In this document: piece after piece, positions 42,885 through 51,645 of the stretch | Numbering within the stretch: position 1 is the first letter of the stretch | Layout: the number at the start of each line of letters is the position of its first letter | Assembly (NCBI RefSeq): GCF_039794105.1 | Contig: NZ_JBDIWA010000009.1 | Span: 40,787 to 104,786, forward strand | Direction of reading: 5' to 3' | From: Kuenenia sp039794105 | GTDB taxonomy: Bacteria; Planctomycetota; Brocadiia; Brocadiales; Brocadiaceae | DNA: 64,000 bases | The notes under the pieces: generated by a model | The model's database searches: none | What the model saw: only the letters and a program-made list of their open reading frames with translations | Told to the model about the DNA's origin: nothing | Position numbers and translations under genes: made by a program

Positions 42885-44534
42885 ATGTTTACTTACAACA
42901 AAGACACCTTTCTTAATATTAACAAAATCATCTTCTCCAGCCTTGATATTCGTGAAGTTTATCAGACGATGAGCAATGAACTGTCAAAAATAATTGATTT
43001 TGACAGATTAACCATCACCCTTATAACCGAAGATAATAATTTATACGAAGCATTTGTGGTGCAGTCAAAAACGCGTGAAGATACCTACATCAAAGAAGGC
43101 GATTTGTACCCCATGAAAGATAGCCTCATGGAAAAAGTAGTGCAATCCCGCAAACCCGTAATAGTGGACGATACCGCCAAAAGCCAATTTGCAACGGACG
43201 TCTTTTTGTTTAAGGAGGGCATTCGATCAAGACTTGGTTTTCCGCTTGTTTACAAAGGATGCATAATGAAACATCAAAAATTGTTTCACATCGATGAGAA
43301 AAAATATCCGATCGAATTCAAAGAACGCATAATAGGCAGCATAAATTTTGGCAGCAGGCAGAAGCAGCATTATTCGAAAAAGCATGTGGATTTTGTGTCA
43401 AAAATTGCACCGCAATTAGCCATGGCAATTGAAAATACACGGCTTTTCAACAGAATCAAGGATGCGGAAGAAAAATACAGAAATGTAGTCGAAAGTTCCC
43501 CTGACATTATTTTTGAATGCACAAGCGACGGCAAATTCTTTCTGATAAATCCTTCCGTAGAAAAAATACTGGGTTACTCCGTGCATTACTTCTACGATGC
43601 GGGCGGTTCCATACTTTCTCTATGCCACACTGATGACCAGGGGCAGGTGCTGCGTGAAATTCTTCAGTTATTGCATGGCGAAAAGGACTCTTTGATGGAT
43701 TTTGAATTTCGCGTTGTCCACAAAAAAGGCAACATTGTGTGGCTGTCTTTGGAAGCAATCCCCATCAAACAAGATAATAAAATAATTGGCATTGAGGGGT
43801 TTTGCCGGGATATTACCGATAGGAAAAAACTGGATGAGTTAAAAAACAGTTTAATCCGTGACGTCACGCATGAACTAAAAACACCTGTTGCCAAAATGGA
43901 AATGGCAATTGACATGTATAGACGTTCTTTTGCAATAGAAAGTGAATCTGCAGGGGAAAAAGAACTACATCTTTACAATCTCCTTCAAAACAATGTGAGC
44001 CGTTTGAAAAACATTATCAGAAATGTGCTCGACATATCGAGGCTGGAATCGGGAGTAGAACGTTTAAATATATCCGATTTCACCTTCGTCGAATTGGTTG
44101 ACCAGGTTATCCACGAATTAAACCCTATCGCTATACAAAAAGGCAATACAATAACACATCAAATACCTGCCACTATTATTTTGAAAGCCGACCGGGAAAA
44201 AATGTATTATTTACTTGTTAATCTGGTTGGAAACGCAATAAAATTTACCAGTCATGGCCGTATCGAGATATCGTTCATGATAACGCCCTACGGCTTTGAA
44301 GTGTCCGTAAAAGATACAGGAAAGGGGCTGAACGAAGAAGCAATTAAGCATGCGTTTGACAAATTTTATAAGGAAACCCCTTCCATACCAGGGTCCGGAA
44401 TAGGCCTTGCAATAAGCAAAAACATTGTCGAATTACATAATGGCTGTATTTGGGCTGAGTCAGGAGGCAAAGGAAAAGGGGCAAAATTTACCTTCAGATT
44501 GCCCACATGCCATCTGATGAAACAATCAACTTAG
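42885..44534 (+). CDS. GAF-PAS sensor histidine kinase
   Basis: A 549-residue soluble kinase: GAF domain (about 10-190), PAS domain (about 195-315 with the PAC ending EGFCRDITDRKK), HisKA with His329 in RDVTHELKTPVAKME, and ATPase domain with NLVGNAIKF, DTGKGL and GSGIGLAISK. The GAF domain has a 25-residue insertion between PLVYKG and IIGSINFGSRQ, where most GAF domains run straight on. It is followed 30 bases later by a single-domain receiver, its likely partner. There are no membrane segments, so it senses an internal signal. Confidence 0.9.
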   Translation: MFTYNKDTFLNINKIIFSSLDIREVYQTMSNELSKIIDFDRLTITLITEDNNLYEAFVVQSKTREDTYIKEGDLYPMKDSLMEKVVQSRKPVIVDDTAKSQFATDVFLFKEGIRSRLGFPLVYKGCIMKHQKLFHIDEKKYPIEFKERIIGSINFGSRQKQHYSKKHVDFVSKIAPQLAMAIENTRLFNRIKDAEEKYRNVVESSPDIIFECTSDGKFFLINPSVEKILGYSVHYFYDAGGSILSLCHTDDQGQVLREILQLLHGEKDSLMDFEFRVVHKKGNIVWLSLEAIPIKQDNKIIGIEGFCRDITDRKKLDELKNSLIRDVTHELKTPVAKMEMAIDMYRRSFAIESESAGEKELHLYNLLQNNVSRLKNIIRNVLDISRLESGVERLNISDFTFVELVDQVIHELNPIAIQKGNTITHQIPATIILKADREKMYYLLVNLVGNAIKFTSHGRIEISFMITPYGFEVSVKDTGKGLNEEAIKHAFDKFYKETPSIPGSGIGLAISKNIVELHNGCIWAESGGKGKGAKFTFRLPTCHLMKQST

Positions 44535-44564
44535 TGGTTTATCGTTTTTAAAGGAAGGTACATT

Positions 44565-44921
44565 ATGAAAGATTTATTAATTGTAGAAGACGATCCTGAA
44601 ATGCAGGAATTTTACAGGGATATGTTGAAAGGCGAACAATTCTCGGTCACGTATGCTTCTGACGGGGAAGAAGGACTCAAAGAAATGAAGGGGAAAAAAT
44701 ATGATTTGGTAATACTGGATATTCTGATGGAAAATATTACCGGCGATAGGTTGTTTGCCTTGTTAAGGAAAGACAAACATTATAAAGAGGTGCCAGTGAT
44801 CATGGCGTCTTCATTAGACAAACAAACATATCAATGCTTCCAGGCGTTGGGAAAGGTATCATTCCTGGAAAAACCATTCACAAAAGAAATGTTGATAACC
44901 GAGATAAACAAGTATTTATAG
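44565..44921 (+). CDS. CheY-like single-domain response regulator
   Basis: A 118-residue receiver domain with acidic pocket in IVEDDPEM, phospho-acceptor Asp in DLVILDILMENITGD and Lys in SFLEKPFTKEM. There is no output domain, so it works by protein contact or as part of a phosphorelay. It is co-transcribed with the GAF-PAS kinase (AAGGAAGG before the ATG). Confidence 0.92.
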   Translation: MKDLLIVEDDPEMQEFYRDMLKGEQFSVTYASDGEEGLKEMKGKKYDLVILDILMENITGDRLFALLRKDKHYKEVPVIMASSLDKQTYQCFQALGKVSFLEKPFTKEMLITEINKYL

Positions 44922-44952
44922 CAAAAAGCAACTATTCCCCGAAAAATCTAAA

Positions 44953-45047
44953 ACAGTCCTCAGCCCTCAGTCGGCAATCCTCAATCTGCAATTTGCAATT
45001 TGCAATTTGCCGACTGTAGACTGTAGATTGTAGATTGCCGACTGCAT
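44953..45047. repeat. Heptanucleotide-type repeat array
   Basis: CAGTCCT, CAGCCCT, AGTCGGC, AATTTGC (three times) and GTAGACT/GTAGATT units, mostly period 7. Same family as 10716 and 31868. It sits directly upstream of the FHA-protease gene. Confidence 0.75.
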
Positions 45048-45075
45048 AATGTACTAACGTGAAGGAGAAATTGCA

Positions 45076-46443
45076 CTGAAAGCAGTATTCGTTCATTTAT
45101 CAGGCAGCCGTCGTGGAAAAACAGAAGTATTTTCTTCCGATAAAATAACTATTGGCGCCGATGCATCAAATGAAATTGCCTTTGATGCAAAAAAAGATAC
45201 GAACATCTCCGCTTTTCATGCTGAAATACTACGGAAGGAATGTGGGTATCTATTAATCGACAAAGGAAGCTTAAAAGGCACGCTGGTTAATCATAGAGTA
45301 ATTAGCGAAATGGCGCTTAAAGACGGTGATTTAATAGAATTTGGAGCAGGCGGGCCAACGGTAAGATTCCGTATAAAAATAGATGAAGACGATATTTGCA
45401 AACCTTGGTCTGAAATATTGGAAGACTCTTTAGGGGTTGCTCTTACCTCGAAGAAGGGGCGTTTCGACACCGCAACGGGATTTTTTAAACAACTTTTATG
45501 GGAGGTCTACACCCAAACCTCGCACCATATCAAATTGCGTATTCTTTTAACACTGGTTGTCTTTTCCGGCATTGTGATCGCATATTTTTTTGTTCAAAAT
45601 ATCAAACTAACACAAACCGTAGAAAAGGTGAAAATGCTCGAACTCGAAAGGTCTATTGCAGAAAACATAATAAAAAAGTATACTAACGGCGTTTGCCTTA
45701 TCCAGGGAGCCTTCTCCTATTATGACGAAGAAACGGGAGATCCGCTTTTTATGATGGGAAGAAGGTCCGGAATAAATGAATACACCGGCACCGGTTTTTT
45801 AGTGAGCGCCGAAGGCTTGATCATAACCAATCGTCATATTGCCGAACCCTGGTGGGAACTTGATGCTTTCCCTGAATCACAGTTAGACCCGAGGGTGAAA
45901 CCTAAGTTTGTAGTATTCAGGGCATTTTTCCCTGGCATCAAAGAACCGTTCCCCCTGACGGTGGAAAAGGTTTCAGATGAAGTGGATGTAGCATTGCTTC
46001 GCATAGATACCGGTGGCATAAATATTCCGGTACATGAATTAGATACAACAGATAAGGGGGCCGTTGTGGGAGAACCAATATTATTGCTGGGATATCCTGC
46101 AGGAATAAAGGCCATTTTTGCAAAGATGGATCCGGAACTGGTAAGACAATTTATTCACATCCCTTTTATTCAGTTAGTTCAGGAACTTTCCAATTTCGGC
46201 TTTATAAAACCACTTGCCACTCAAGGCCATTTAAGTGATATTATGGAGAACAAGCTGGTATATGATGCGCAAACAACGGTTGGCGGAAGCGGCGGTCCTA
46301 TATTTAATAAAAAAGGGCAGGTTATAGGCATTAATTATGGTATCTTTCCGGGATTCAGAGGGTCCAATTTTGGCGTTCCAATACGTTATGGATTATCTCT
46401 TCTCAAAGAAGTTTCCAAAAGTGTTAAGGATAAAAAAAAATGA
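45076..46443 (+). CDS. FHA-domain membrane-bound trypsin-like serine protease, apparent CTG start
   Basis: The frame is open from a TAA at 45055 and has AGGAG at 45063-45067, eight bases before a CTG at 45076. No ATG, GTG or TTG in frame occurs until 45310, which would delete most of the FHA domain. From CTG the 455-residue protein has an FHA domain (about 1-100: KITIGADASNEIAF, ISAFHAEI, SLKGTLVN), which binds phosphothreonine. One membrane segment follows (about 155-173), then a trypsin-like protease with His254 (TNRHIAEPW), Asp304 (DEVDVALL) and Ser405 (TVGGSGGPIFN). The layout puts FHA inside and protease outside. Its stop overlaps the next gene (ATGA). Confidence 0.85.
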   Translation: MKAVFVHLSGSRRGKTEVFSSDKITIGADASNEIAFDAKKDTNISAFHAEILRKECGYLLIDKGSLKGTLVNHRVISEMALKDGDLIEFGAGGPTVRFRIKIDEDDICKPWSEILEDSLGVALTSKKGRFDTATGFFKQLLWEVYTQTSHHIKLRILLTLVVFSGIVIAYFFVQNIKLTQTVEKVKMLELERSIAENIIKKYTNGVCLIQGAFSYYDEETGDPLFMMGRRSGINEYTGTGFLVSAEGLIITNRHIAEPWWELDAFPESQLDPRVKPKFVVFRAFFPGIKEPFPLTVEKVSDEVDVALLRIDTGGINIPVHELDTTDKGAVVGEPILLLGYPAGIKAIFAKMDPELVRQFIHIPFIQLVQELSNFGFIKPLATQGHLSDIMENKLVYDAQTTVGGSGGPIFNKKGQVIGINYGIFPGFRGSNFGVPIRYGLSLLKEVSKSVKDKKK

Positions 46444-47132
46444 AGCAGTTTTCTTTTTCTTTGTATAAAAAAACAGGTATTTCAGGATTTCTTATCTTTT
46501 TACGCATGGCGAATTATGCCTTCATTATTTTTTTAATTTCCATATTCGTATTATTATCTCGGCATTCATTCGCCAATTCCGACGGGGCGCCTCTGGCAAA
46601 CGTAGGCGCTGCAAAAACCAAAGACGGCTGGATTCTCTATCCTCCCGCCTTTTCTACATGCAACATTCTGGGATGCCATTACCAATATACTGTGGGTTCG
46701 GGGAAGGGCAAATTTATGTTATTTGTTTTAGATGAATGCGAACCGGGTGAAATTGTTGATATTCTGGTTTCGTTTAAAAAAACGGATACGTATTATCATG
46801 GTTTTCAAATTGCCGCGCAAGACAGGTATTTTAACCGATTAGTGGGCGCTTTTATTAACGTCGGAGACGACGACGATACCCAAGTGGAAGCGGGCGGCCT
46901 TTACGCAACCCATACGAAAAAAGGCTCAAACCAAAAATATTGGCATGTAAAATGGCAGGCGCCGCCCGAAGATTTCTGGGTCGCCAATCCCGTCAGATTC
47001 TTTGCTGTTGGATTGGAAGCCGACAATGACGGCACTGCCATGGGAGATTATGTGTACAGCGCAACAAGGAATATTATTGTTAGACCCAAAAAATTTCGCA
47101 ATATGCAAATGCAACAATTAAGAAAGGAGTAA
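46440..47132 (+). CDS. Exported Reeler/anchor-V-like protein with a CX4CH motif
   Basis: The 230-residue protein has a membrane/signal segment (about 23-45). Its folded part resembles Reeler-type or 'choice-of-anchor V' domains (CEPGEIVDILVSFKKTDTYY, GFQIAAQDRYFNRLVGAF, RFFAVGLEADNDGT). Near the start it carries CNILGCH (residues 74-80), a CX4CH pattern at the place where relatives have a CxxCH haem site. Variant haem motifs are known in anammox and other bacteria, so haem attachment is possible but unproven. It overlaps the protease gene by four bases and is therefore its likely partner. Confidence 0.65.
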   Translation: MKQFSFSLYKKTGISGFLIFLRMANYAFIIFLISIFVLLSRHSFANSDGAPLANVGAAKTKDGWILYPPAFSTCNILGCHYQYTVGSGKGKFMLFVLDECEPGEIVDILVSFKKTDTYYHGFQIAAQDRYFNRLVGAFINVGDDDDTQVEAGGLYATHTKKGSNQKYWHVKWQAPPEDFWVANPVRFFAVGLEADNDGTAMGDYVYSATRNIIVRPKKFRNMQMQQLRKE

Positions 47133-47136
47133 TTTG

Positions 47137-47697
47137 TTGAAACGGAGATATTTTTCTGTGGTATTACCGTTATTGACTATGTTTTGCTTCATGCATACAT
47201 TATATGCATCGCCGCTTGATTTTTCATGGATTGCGCCAAAGACATATGTGCATAATGAAGGGACAAAAGGGGAGTTGCTCTATATTGTCTGGTTTTATAA
47301 CTTAAAGAATACTATGGAGAAAACAATCACGGCGCCCATAGACGTATTTCTGAAAACGGATACAGGAGAAGAATATGCCGACGCATATTATCCGGAACTT
47401 GTAGATTACATGAAAGAATTAGACGAGGATTTTTACGAAGGAAAGAAATATCAGTCTGCCGCAATTGCAAAAGGGGAATTAGCGCCGGATACAACAAAAC
47501 ATTGTATAGCTATGTTCGAGGATATAGCGCCGCAGACGAAACAAGTTGAAATATTTGTAACGGGCATATCGCATTTTTTCTCATGGCGCCGGAAGATGGT
47601 CGATTATTCTTATAAAATTACGTATAAAAAAGAAAGGAATCAATGGAAATTAATAGAACATGGCATGAGCAAGGAGTGGGTTGGGGTCACACCCTGA
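47137..47697 (+). CDS. Exported protein of unknown function, third gene of the FHA-protease operon
   Basis: The 186-residue protein has a signal peptide (VVLPLLTMFCFMHTLYASP). A beta-rich body (DFSWIAPKTYVHNEGTKGEL, IDVFLKTDTGEEYADAYYPE) ends in KWVGVTP-like sequence. No family recognised. The start is TTG: of two consecutive TTG codons, the second (47137) lies seven bases after GGAG. It begins four bases after the previous stop, so all three genes form one operon, perhaps an envelope-stress or substrate-protease set. Confidence 0.65.
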   Translation: MKRRYFSVVLPLLTMFCFMHTLYASPLDFSWIAPKTYVHNEGTKGELLYIVWFYNLKNTMEKTITAPIDVFLKTDTGEEYADAYYPELVDYMKELDEDFYEGKKYQSAAIAKGELAPDTTKHCIAMFEDIAPQTKQVEIFVTGISHFFSWRRKMVDYSYKITYKKERNQWKLIEHGMSKEWVGVTP

Positions 47698-47859
47698 ACA
47701 CCATGCTGAAACTTACGGCAAATACTACCACATTGTTATAGTTACAAACTTTACCACGCATTTAAAAAATGCATTTAATGTGAAAATATCAGGCTCATTT
47801 ATTGTTGGTCTTAGCACCTAAACCACTCCACCCTCTTGTTTCTTTTCCTTTTGCATATC

Positions 47860-48621
47860 TCACCACTCAAAACTCTGCACTACTATTACTCCATTCTCTT
47901 TTGCCTTCTTCATAAAACCCTTAGTTGCATAGTGCGTAATTAACAACCTCACTATTTCTATCTTTCCGTATTCATTTTCCACCGCACTTGCTTTTTCATC
48001 TAACTCCTCAAATACATCCCTTTCGGCCTTACAAAATATATTTATCTCGCCACCACCAATCTCTGCCCTGATAATCCTCTCCTTTACCGCTATTCCGTAT
48101 TTTTCCTTCAATACAGCGGGCAGAGATCTATATGCCTCATTCTCAAAGGCATAACCCATGCTCTTTGATAACCCTCCAACCTCTCCCCTGGTCTCGTCTA
48201 ATCCTTTTGAAAGTTTTTGTATTTCAATTTCCGTCCGCCTCTGTGCCTCCGCAAGCTCCTGCATAGCCCTGTCAAGCCTGCCAACTTCCTTCTGTGTTTC
48301 TCTCTGCGCCTCCGCAAGCTCCCCTACCTTGATTTCCGTCCTCTTCTGCGCCTCCGCAAGCTCCAGCATTGCTTTGTCAAGCCTGCCAACTTCCTTCTGT
48401 GTTTCTCTCTGCGCCTCCGTAAGCTCCTCTACCTTGACTTCCGTCCTCTTCTGCACATCAACGAGATCTTTAACAATATCTTTTAATCCATCGAAGTCCT
48501 TCTTGGTTACTGTATTCAGAAGCTCTTCATACATTGCCCCTATTACCTCGGCAAGTTTCTTTGCAGATTGCTCACCCATGGTCTCACTGAGTTCATGGTA
48601 TATTTTCAATGTATTAATCAT
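47860..48621 (-). CDS. Coiled-coil protein with C-terminal nuclease-like domain (DUF3782-like)
   Basis: The 253-residue protein has a helical N-terminus, a long coiled coil with two imperfect 35-residue repeats (each containing EAQRETQKEVGRLD and AEAQ-RTEI; 105 bases per unit), and a C-terminal domain (about 165-253: YAFENEAYRSLPAVLKEKYGI, GGGEINIFCKAERD, IVRLLITHYATKGF). This layout is seen in proteins often labelled DUF3782 or 'poxvirus fusion-like', with a restriction-nuclease-like fold. Catalytic residues are uncertain. Alone between intergenic repeats. The repeats may vary in number. Confidence 0.7.
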   Translation of the reverse strand: MINTLKIYHELSETMGEQSAKKLAEVIGAMYEELLNTVTKKDFDGLKDIVKDLVDVQKRTEVKVEELTEAQRETQKEVGRLDKAMLELAEAQKRTEIKVGELAEAQRETQKEVGRLDRAMQELAEAQRRTEIEIQKLSKGLDETRGEVGGLSKSMGYAFENEAYRSLPAVLKEKYGIAVKERIIRAEIGGGEINIFCKAERDVFEELDEKASAVENEYGKIEIVRLLITHYATKGFMKKAKENGVIVVQSFEW

Positions 48622-48747
48622 AAAATTCCTTTCCTTAAAAGTTGCTACGTAGTATCTGCACGAAAACTTTACAATCCGTCATTTCGATCAGAGCGAGAAA
48701 TCTTTCGGATATTGATATTACTGGACTTATAGATTTCTCCATTAATT

Positions 48748-48846
48748 CGTAAAATTTTAATTTTTAAAAAAAATCTGCCTATAGGGGATATGATTTGTAG
48801 TGGCAATGCGCGCCTTGCCACTACAAGAAAAATGTTTTATCCCTGT
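48748..48846. repeat. Dispersed repeat with hairpin, copy also at 51434-51534
   Basis: TTTTAATTTTTAAAAAAAATCTGC, then GGGGATATGATTTGTAGTGG and an imperfect hairpin GTAGTGGCAATGCGCGCCTTGCCACTAC-like. It matches 51434-51534 at most positions. The left side resembles the GTAACACTTTAG MITE end. Confidence 0.6.
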
Positions 48847-49156
48847 TATATAAAAGGTACACGTGAATATCTTTTTCGAAAAACTAAACTAATCTGTGCA
48901 ATCTGGAGATATTATTTATCTGCCTTCAAAATATTTCTTTCATTTCAATTTTTAAATCTTTTAGCAAAGGAGATTCAAGGACACTTTCGTTCCTGTTTTT
49001 TGTCAAAATATTTAATAGCAAAATCCGAAACAAATAAGGCTGCGCTAGGTAATCAGTGGTTCCCCTTTATTATTTCATATCTCGTGTTTGTTTGGTCCGG
49101 GCTATGCCAGCTTAAGGTTAACAAAATCTCCTTATTTATCGCCATGTAATTTGAAA

Positions 49157-49405
49157 CTAACAAAAACACTTATATGAAAGCAATAATAAAAAAATGAATT
49201 TTGTCCGCAGATCAAGACTCAAATTTGTACATTGACTTGCGATGAACCGAAATGATTCCAGGTCGTCTTCCTCATGAATAAACACAGGAAGCCTTCCATG
49301 AAAATAATATATCCTGCTACCTATTTTCTCAAAACCTACCTGATTATTTATCAGTTTGCAGTCAGGGGAAAATAGGGGTAATACTAACTGTGGCATAATT
49401 ACCAT
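49157..49405 (-). pseudogene. Transposase N-terminal remnant
   Basis: The N-terminal 60 residues (LFSPDCKLINNQVGFEKIGS, YYFHGRLPVFIHEEDDLESF, RFIASQ) match the start of a family of transposase-like helix-turn-helix proteins. After that the match stops and the frame ends at 82 residues. It is a truncated relic in a gene-poor, repeat-rich stretch. Confidence 0.55.
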
Positions 49406-49513
49406 CCCTTTCTCCGAAAAAAGGGATCATATCATTTTCCACCCACATATGACAATGCCTTCTATATATATATCTACACAATTCAATAACTTACACACTT
49501 TTTTACCAAAAAA

Positions 49514-50047
49514 GGCGCTTCCTGCACCACCCCGCAAACGAAACTCCACGTCATCGGCACGGTGACGGCCACCGGGTTTGTGGGTGACGGTTCGCAGTTG
49601 ACGGGGATAACGGTTGCCGTGGGAACAAATTCCGTTTCGAGCTCATAGATTACCGATGGTTAGGTGTACAGCGCAGATATTGCCGATAACACAATCACGG
49701 CAAGCGACCTTGCGACAAATATTGATTTTATCACTACCGGTACGATGTCAGTGGCAGGCGGGAATTTTGTGGTGGATAACGCCGGTTCGATGACAGCATC
49801 GGTAATTACTACAGCCGGTACATTGACGGCTTCGGATAATCTGAATATTGATTCAGGGGCGTTATTTGTGGATTCGATAAATAACAGCGTGGGGATTGGG
49901 ACGACTACGCCACAGTCAGCATTGTCTGTAATTAATGATGCAGTATTTTTGAGTAAAGTTAGTGTTGAAACAACTACATCCTTGTACGAATTACACGTGT
50001 TAGAATTTACGATTTTGGGATTTTTTTTTAATCTGTGCAATCTGTGA
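49514..50047 (+). pseudogene. Fibre/adhesin-like protein remnant with two in-frame TAG codons
   Basis: One frame encodes the repeat style of large fibre or tail-fibre-like proteins: TTPQTKLHVIGTVTATGFVG, DGSQLTGI, IADNTITASDLATN, FVVDNAGSMTASVITTAGTL and NNSVGIGTTTPQSAL. TAG codons interrupt it at 49646 and 49661. There is no start codon or signal peptide upstream, and the 3' end runs into an AATCTGTG repeat. An isolated signal-peptide frame at 50636 may be another relic of the same kind of gene. It is not likely to be functional. Confidence 0.65.
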
Positions 50048-50152
50048 AATCTGTGGTTACTCTTTGTTCTCCGTGTGATCGTCCAACTGAGCTCACGACG
50101 AAGTCGGTGGTTATTCTTTTTAAGCAGGTAAATATATTATGAATTACATTTT

Positions 50153-50518
50153 TTATTTTTTCAGGAAGGCAATGAGGATACCGGTAATGGTAATTACTTG
50201 TCCCATCCAAAAGATAAACATCCATTTTATGAGGTCTGCCCTGGCATTAGCAATATCCGTCTTTAATTCTGACCGGACTTGTTCGAGGCGCTTGTCGACC
50301 TTGCCAACATCGTCTTTCAGTTCGGATCTAAGACTGTTTATATCGTCTTTCAGTTCGGACTTGGCCTGCTCCACTTTTTTCTCGAAACGTTCTTCGGCTA
50401 CCTGGAGTACGTGCATCTCGCTCCGGTCTTCGACCTTGTCCAGAACTTCAACCAAGGCTTCGGCGCCTTCTTCGGTAAGTTTTTCCCTGAGTATTTTAGG
50501 AATGGTGATAATCGCCAT
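50153..50518 (-). CDS. DUF1640-like coiled-coil protein with C-terminal membrane segment
   Basis: The 121-residue protein has a helical region (TEEGAEALVEVLDKVEDRSE), a coiled coil with SELKDDINSLRSELKDDVGK heptads and a final membrane anchor (about 97-118, KWMFIFWMGQVITITGILIAF). This is the layout of DUF1640/CCDC90-type proteins, common in bacteria and often in several copies. Function unknown; oligomerises through the coiled coil. Confidence 0.75.
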   Translation of the reverse strand: MAIITIPKILREKLTEEGAEALVEVLDKVEDRSEMHVLQVAEERFEKKVEQAKSELKDDINSLRSELKDDVGKVDKRLEQVRSELKTDIANARADLIKWMFIFWMGQVITITGILIAFLKK

Positions 50519-50635
50519 GAAAAAAAGGTATCATATTTATAAAAAACCGTCAATGAAATTGTTTATGCAGAAAGATGTAGGGGGTTCAAAATCTTGAACC
50601 CCGACAACCCCTACATAAAAAAGGGTACATATACT

Positions 50636-50760
50636 ATGCATAACAAACTAAGAAAAAATATATTTCTGATGCTTCTGCTGATTATCGGCACAGTCTGCTC
50701 TCCTGTTGCCTATTCCGCAGATATCTTCATACCCGCGGAATACATACTTGAGATTCAGCT
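50636..50760 (+). pseudogene. Signal-peptide fragment of a truncated exported protein
   Basis: The ATG at 50636 begins a good signal peptide (MHNKLRKNIFLMLLLIIGTV, then CSPVAYSA). After about 40 residues the frame enters sequence that codes for a recognisable small protein on the other strand (50785-50973). The open frame to 50998 is thus only partly genuine: the 5' part of an exported gene cut by an insertion. Confidence 0.5.
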
Positions 50761-50784
50761 TATTGATGGGTTCTCCCCATCCAT

Positions 50785-50973
50785 TCACCCGACGCACTTT
50801 CTTGTCGTAATGACTCCAATGAATCTTCCCACAACACCCGCATACCGTTTTTTTTGTGTCCGCTTAAGTCTAATAACACGTGCCTTCGAGTCTCCAAATA
50901 TCCCCTTAATTTCTGCTCTCGGACTAAACCCAGGGAACCGATATTCGTCCAGCAGTCGTCTCTTTTTTTCCAT
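50785..50973 (-). CDS. Small conserved protein, often found beside insertion sequences
   Basis: The 62-residue basic protein contains RRLLDEYRFPGFSPRAEIKG, IFGDSKARVIRL and KRTQKKRYAG. I recognise this as a widely spread short protein of unknown function that frequently sits in IS-rich regions. The match includes the start. It interrupts the exported-protein frame on the opposite strand. Confidence 0.55.
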   Translation of the reverse strand: MEKKRRLLDEYRFPGFSPRAEIKGIFGDSKARVIRLKRTQKKRYAGVVGRFIGVITTRKCVG

Positions 50974-51261
50974 TCAATTATCATACGGTTTTTTTTGATC
51001 ATATAAAACTTCTTTTTCCCCTTATTTTATGCTATGTTGCAGTCAATTCATGGCTCATTTTTACCCACTCATTTGCCTGAAGAGCCGCAAAACTTAAACT
51101 GAAGGCAAATAAGGAAAAAGACGGTAAATATAAAGATGAAAAGTAAAAAATAGGTGGTCATTGGGGATTTGGGGATTTTTTTTTAATCTGTAATACTATC
51201 CATCAACTTCTTGTTTTTTTATGCTCGTTTTTCAAAATACATAACCGTAAGGCATTGATTA

Positions 51262-51289
51262 GTAGAGACGCACGGCCGTGCGTCTCTAC
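51262..51289. repeat. Perfect 28-bp palindrome, GTAGAGACGCAC family
   Basis: The arm GTAGAGACGCACGG is followed by its exact complement. A diverged copy is at 392-418. A typical REP-like hairpin. Confidence 0.75.
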
Positions 51290-51292
51290 AAA

Positions 51293-51381
51293 TTTGGAGC
51301 ATTGCGTTTTTTGTCATTTGAATTTGTTTCATATTTCGATGTTCGTATTTCGAATTTGGTTGCAGCCAAAGGCTGCGCTAT
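51293..51381. repeat. Dispersed ATTTCG repeat, copy of 9267-9351
   Basis: Nearly the same 85-base sequence as at 9267-9351, same orientation, ending GTTGCAGCCAAAGGCTGCGC. Confidence 0.65.
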
Positions 51382-51433
51382 GTGATACACGTTACATACA
51401 CATAATAATTGTGATATTATTATACGTGTCTTG

Positions 51434-51534
51434 TTTTGTAACAGTTTAATCTTTTTAAAAAAATCCGCTTGTAAGGGGTATGATTTGCAGTGGCAAGGCG
51501 TGCCTCGCGATTACAAGGAAAAATGTCTTATTCA
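51434..51534. repeat. Dispersed repeat, copy of 48748-48846
   Basis: It begins GTAACAGTTTAATCTTTTTA, continues with GGGGTATGATTTGCAGTGGC and ends with AAAAATGTCTTATTC. The left tip belongs to the MITE family ends. Confidence 0.6.
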
Positions 51535-51645
51535 TGGCGACAGTTCAGCCCACCGCAGAGAACGCCACAACTTCGCCGTGAGCTAAGTCGAACGATCGCA
51601 GGGGATGCGATAGAGGATGAACAAAAAAATTATGCAAAATTTCCT

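Noticed and set aside
49356..49565. 69-codon plus-strand open frame
   Set aside because: It overlaps the transposase remnant on the other strand and the start of the fibre-like relic, and has no family resemblance.
50760..51002. 80-codon minus-strand frame overlapping the small conserved protein
   Set aside because: The shorter frame at 50785-50973 gives a recognisable conserved protein, so this one is a shadow.
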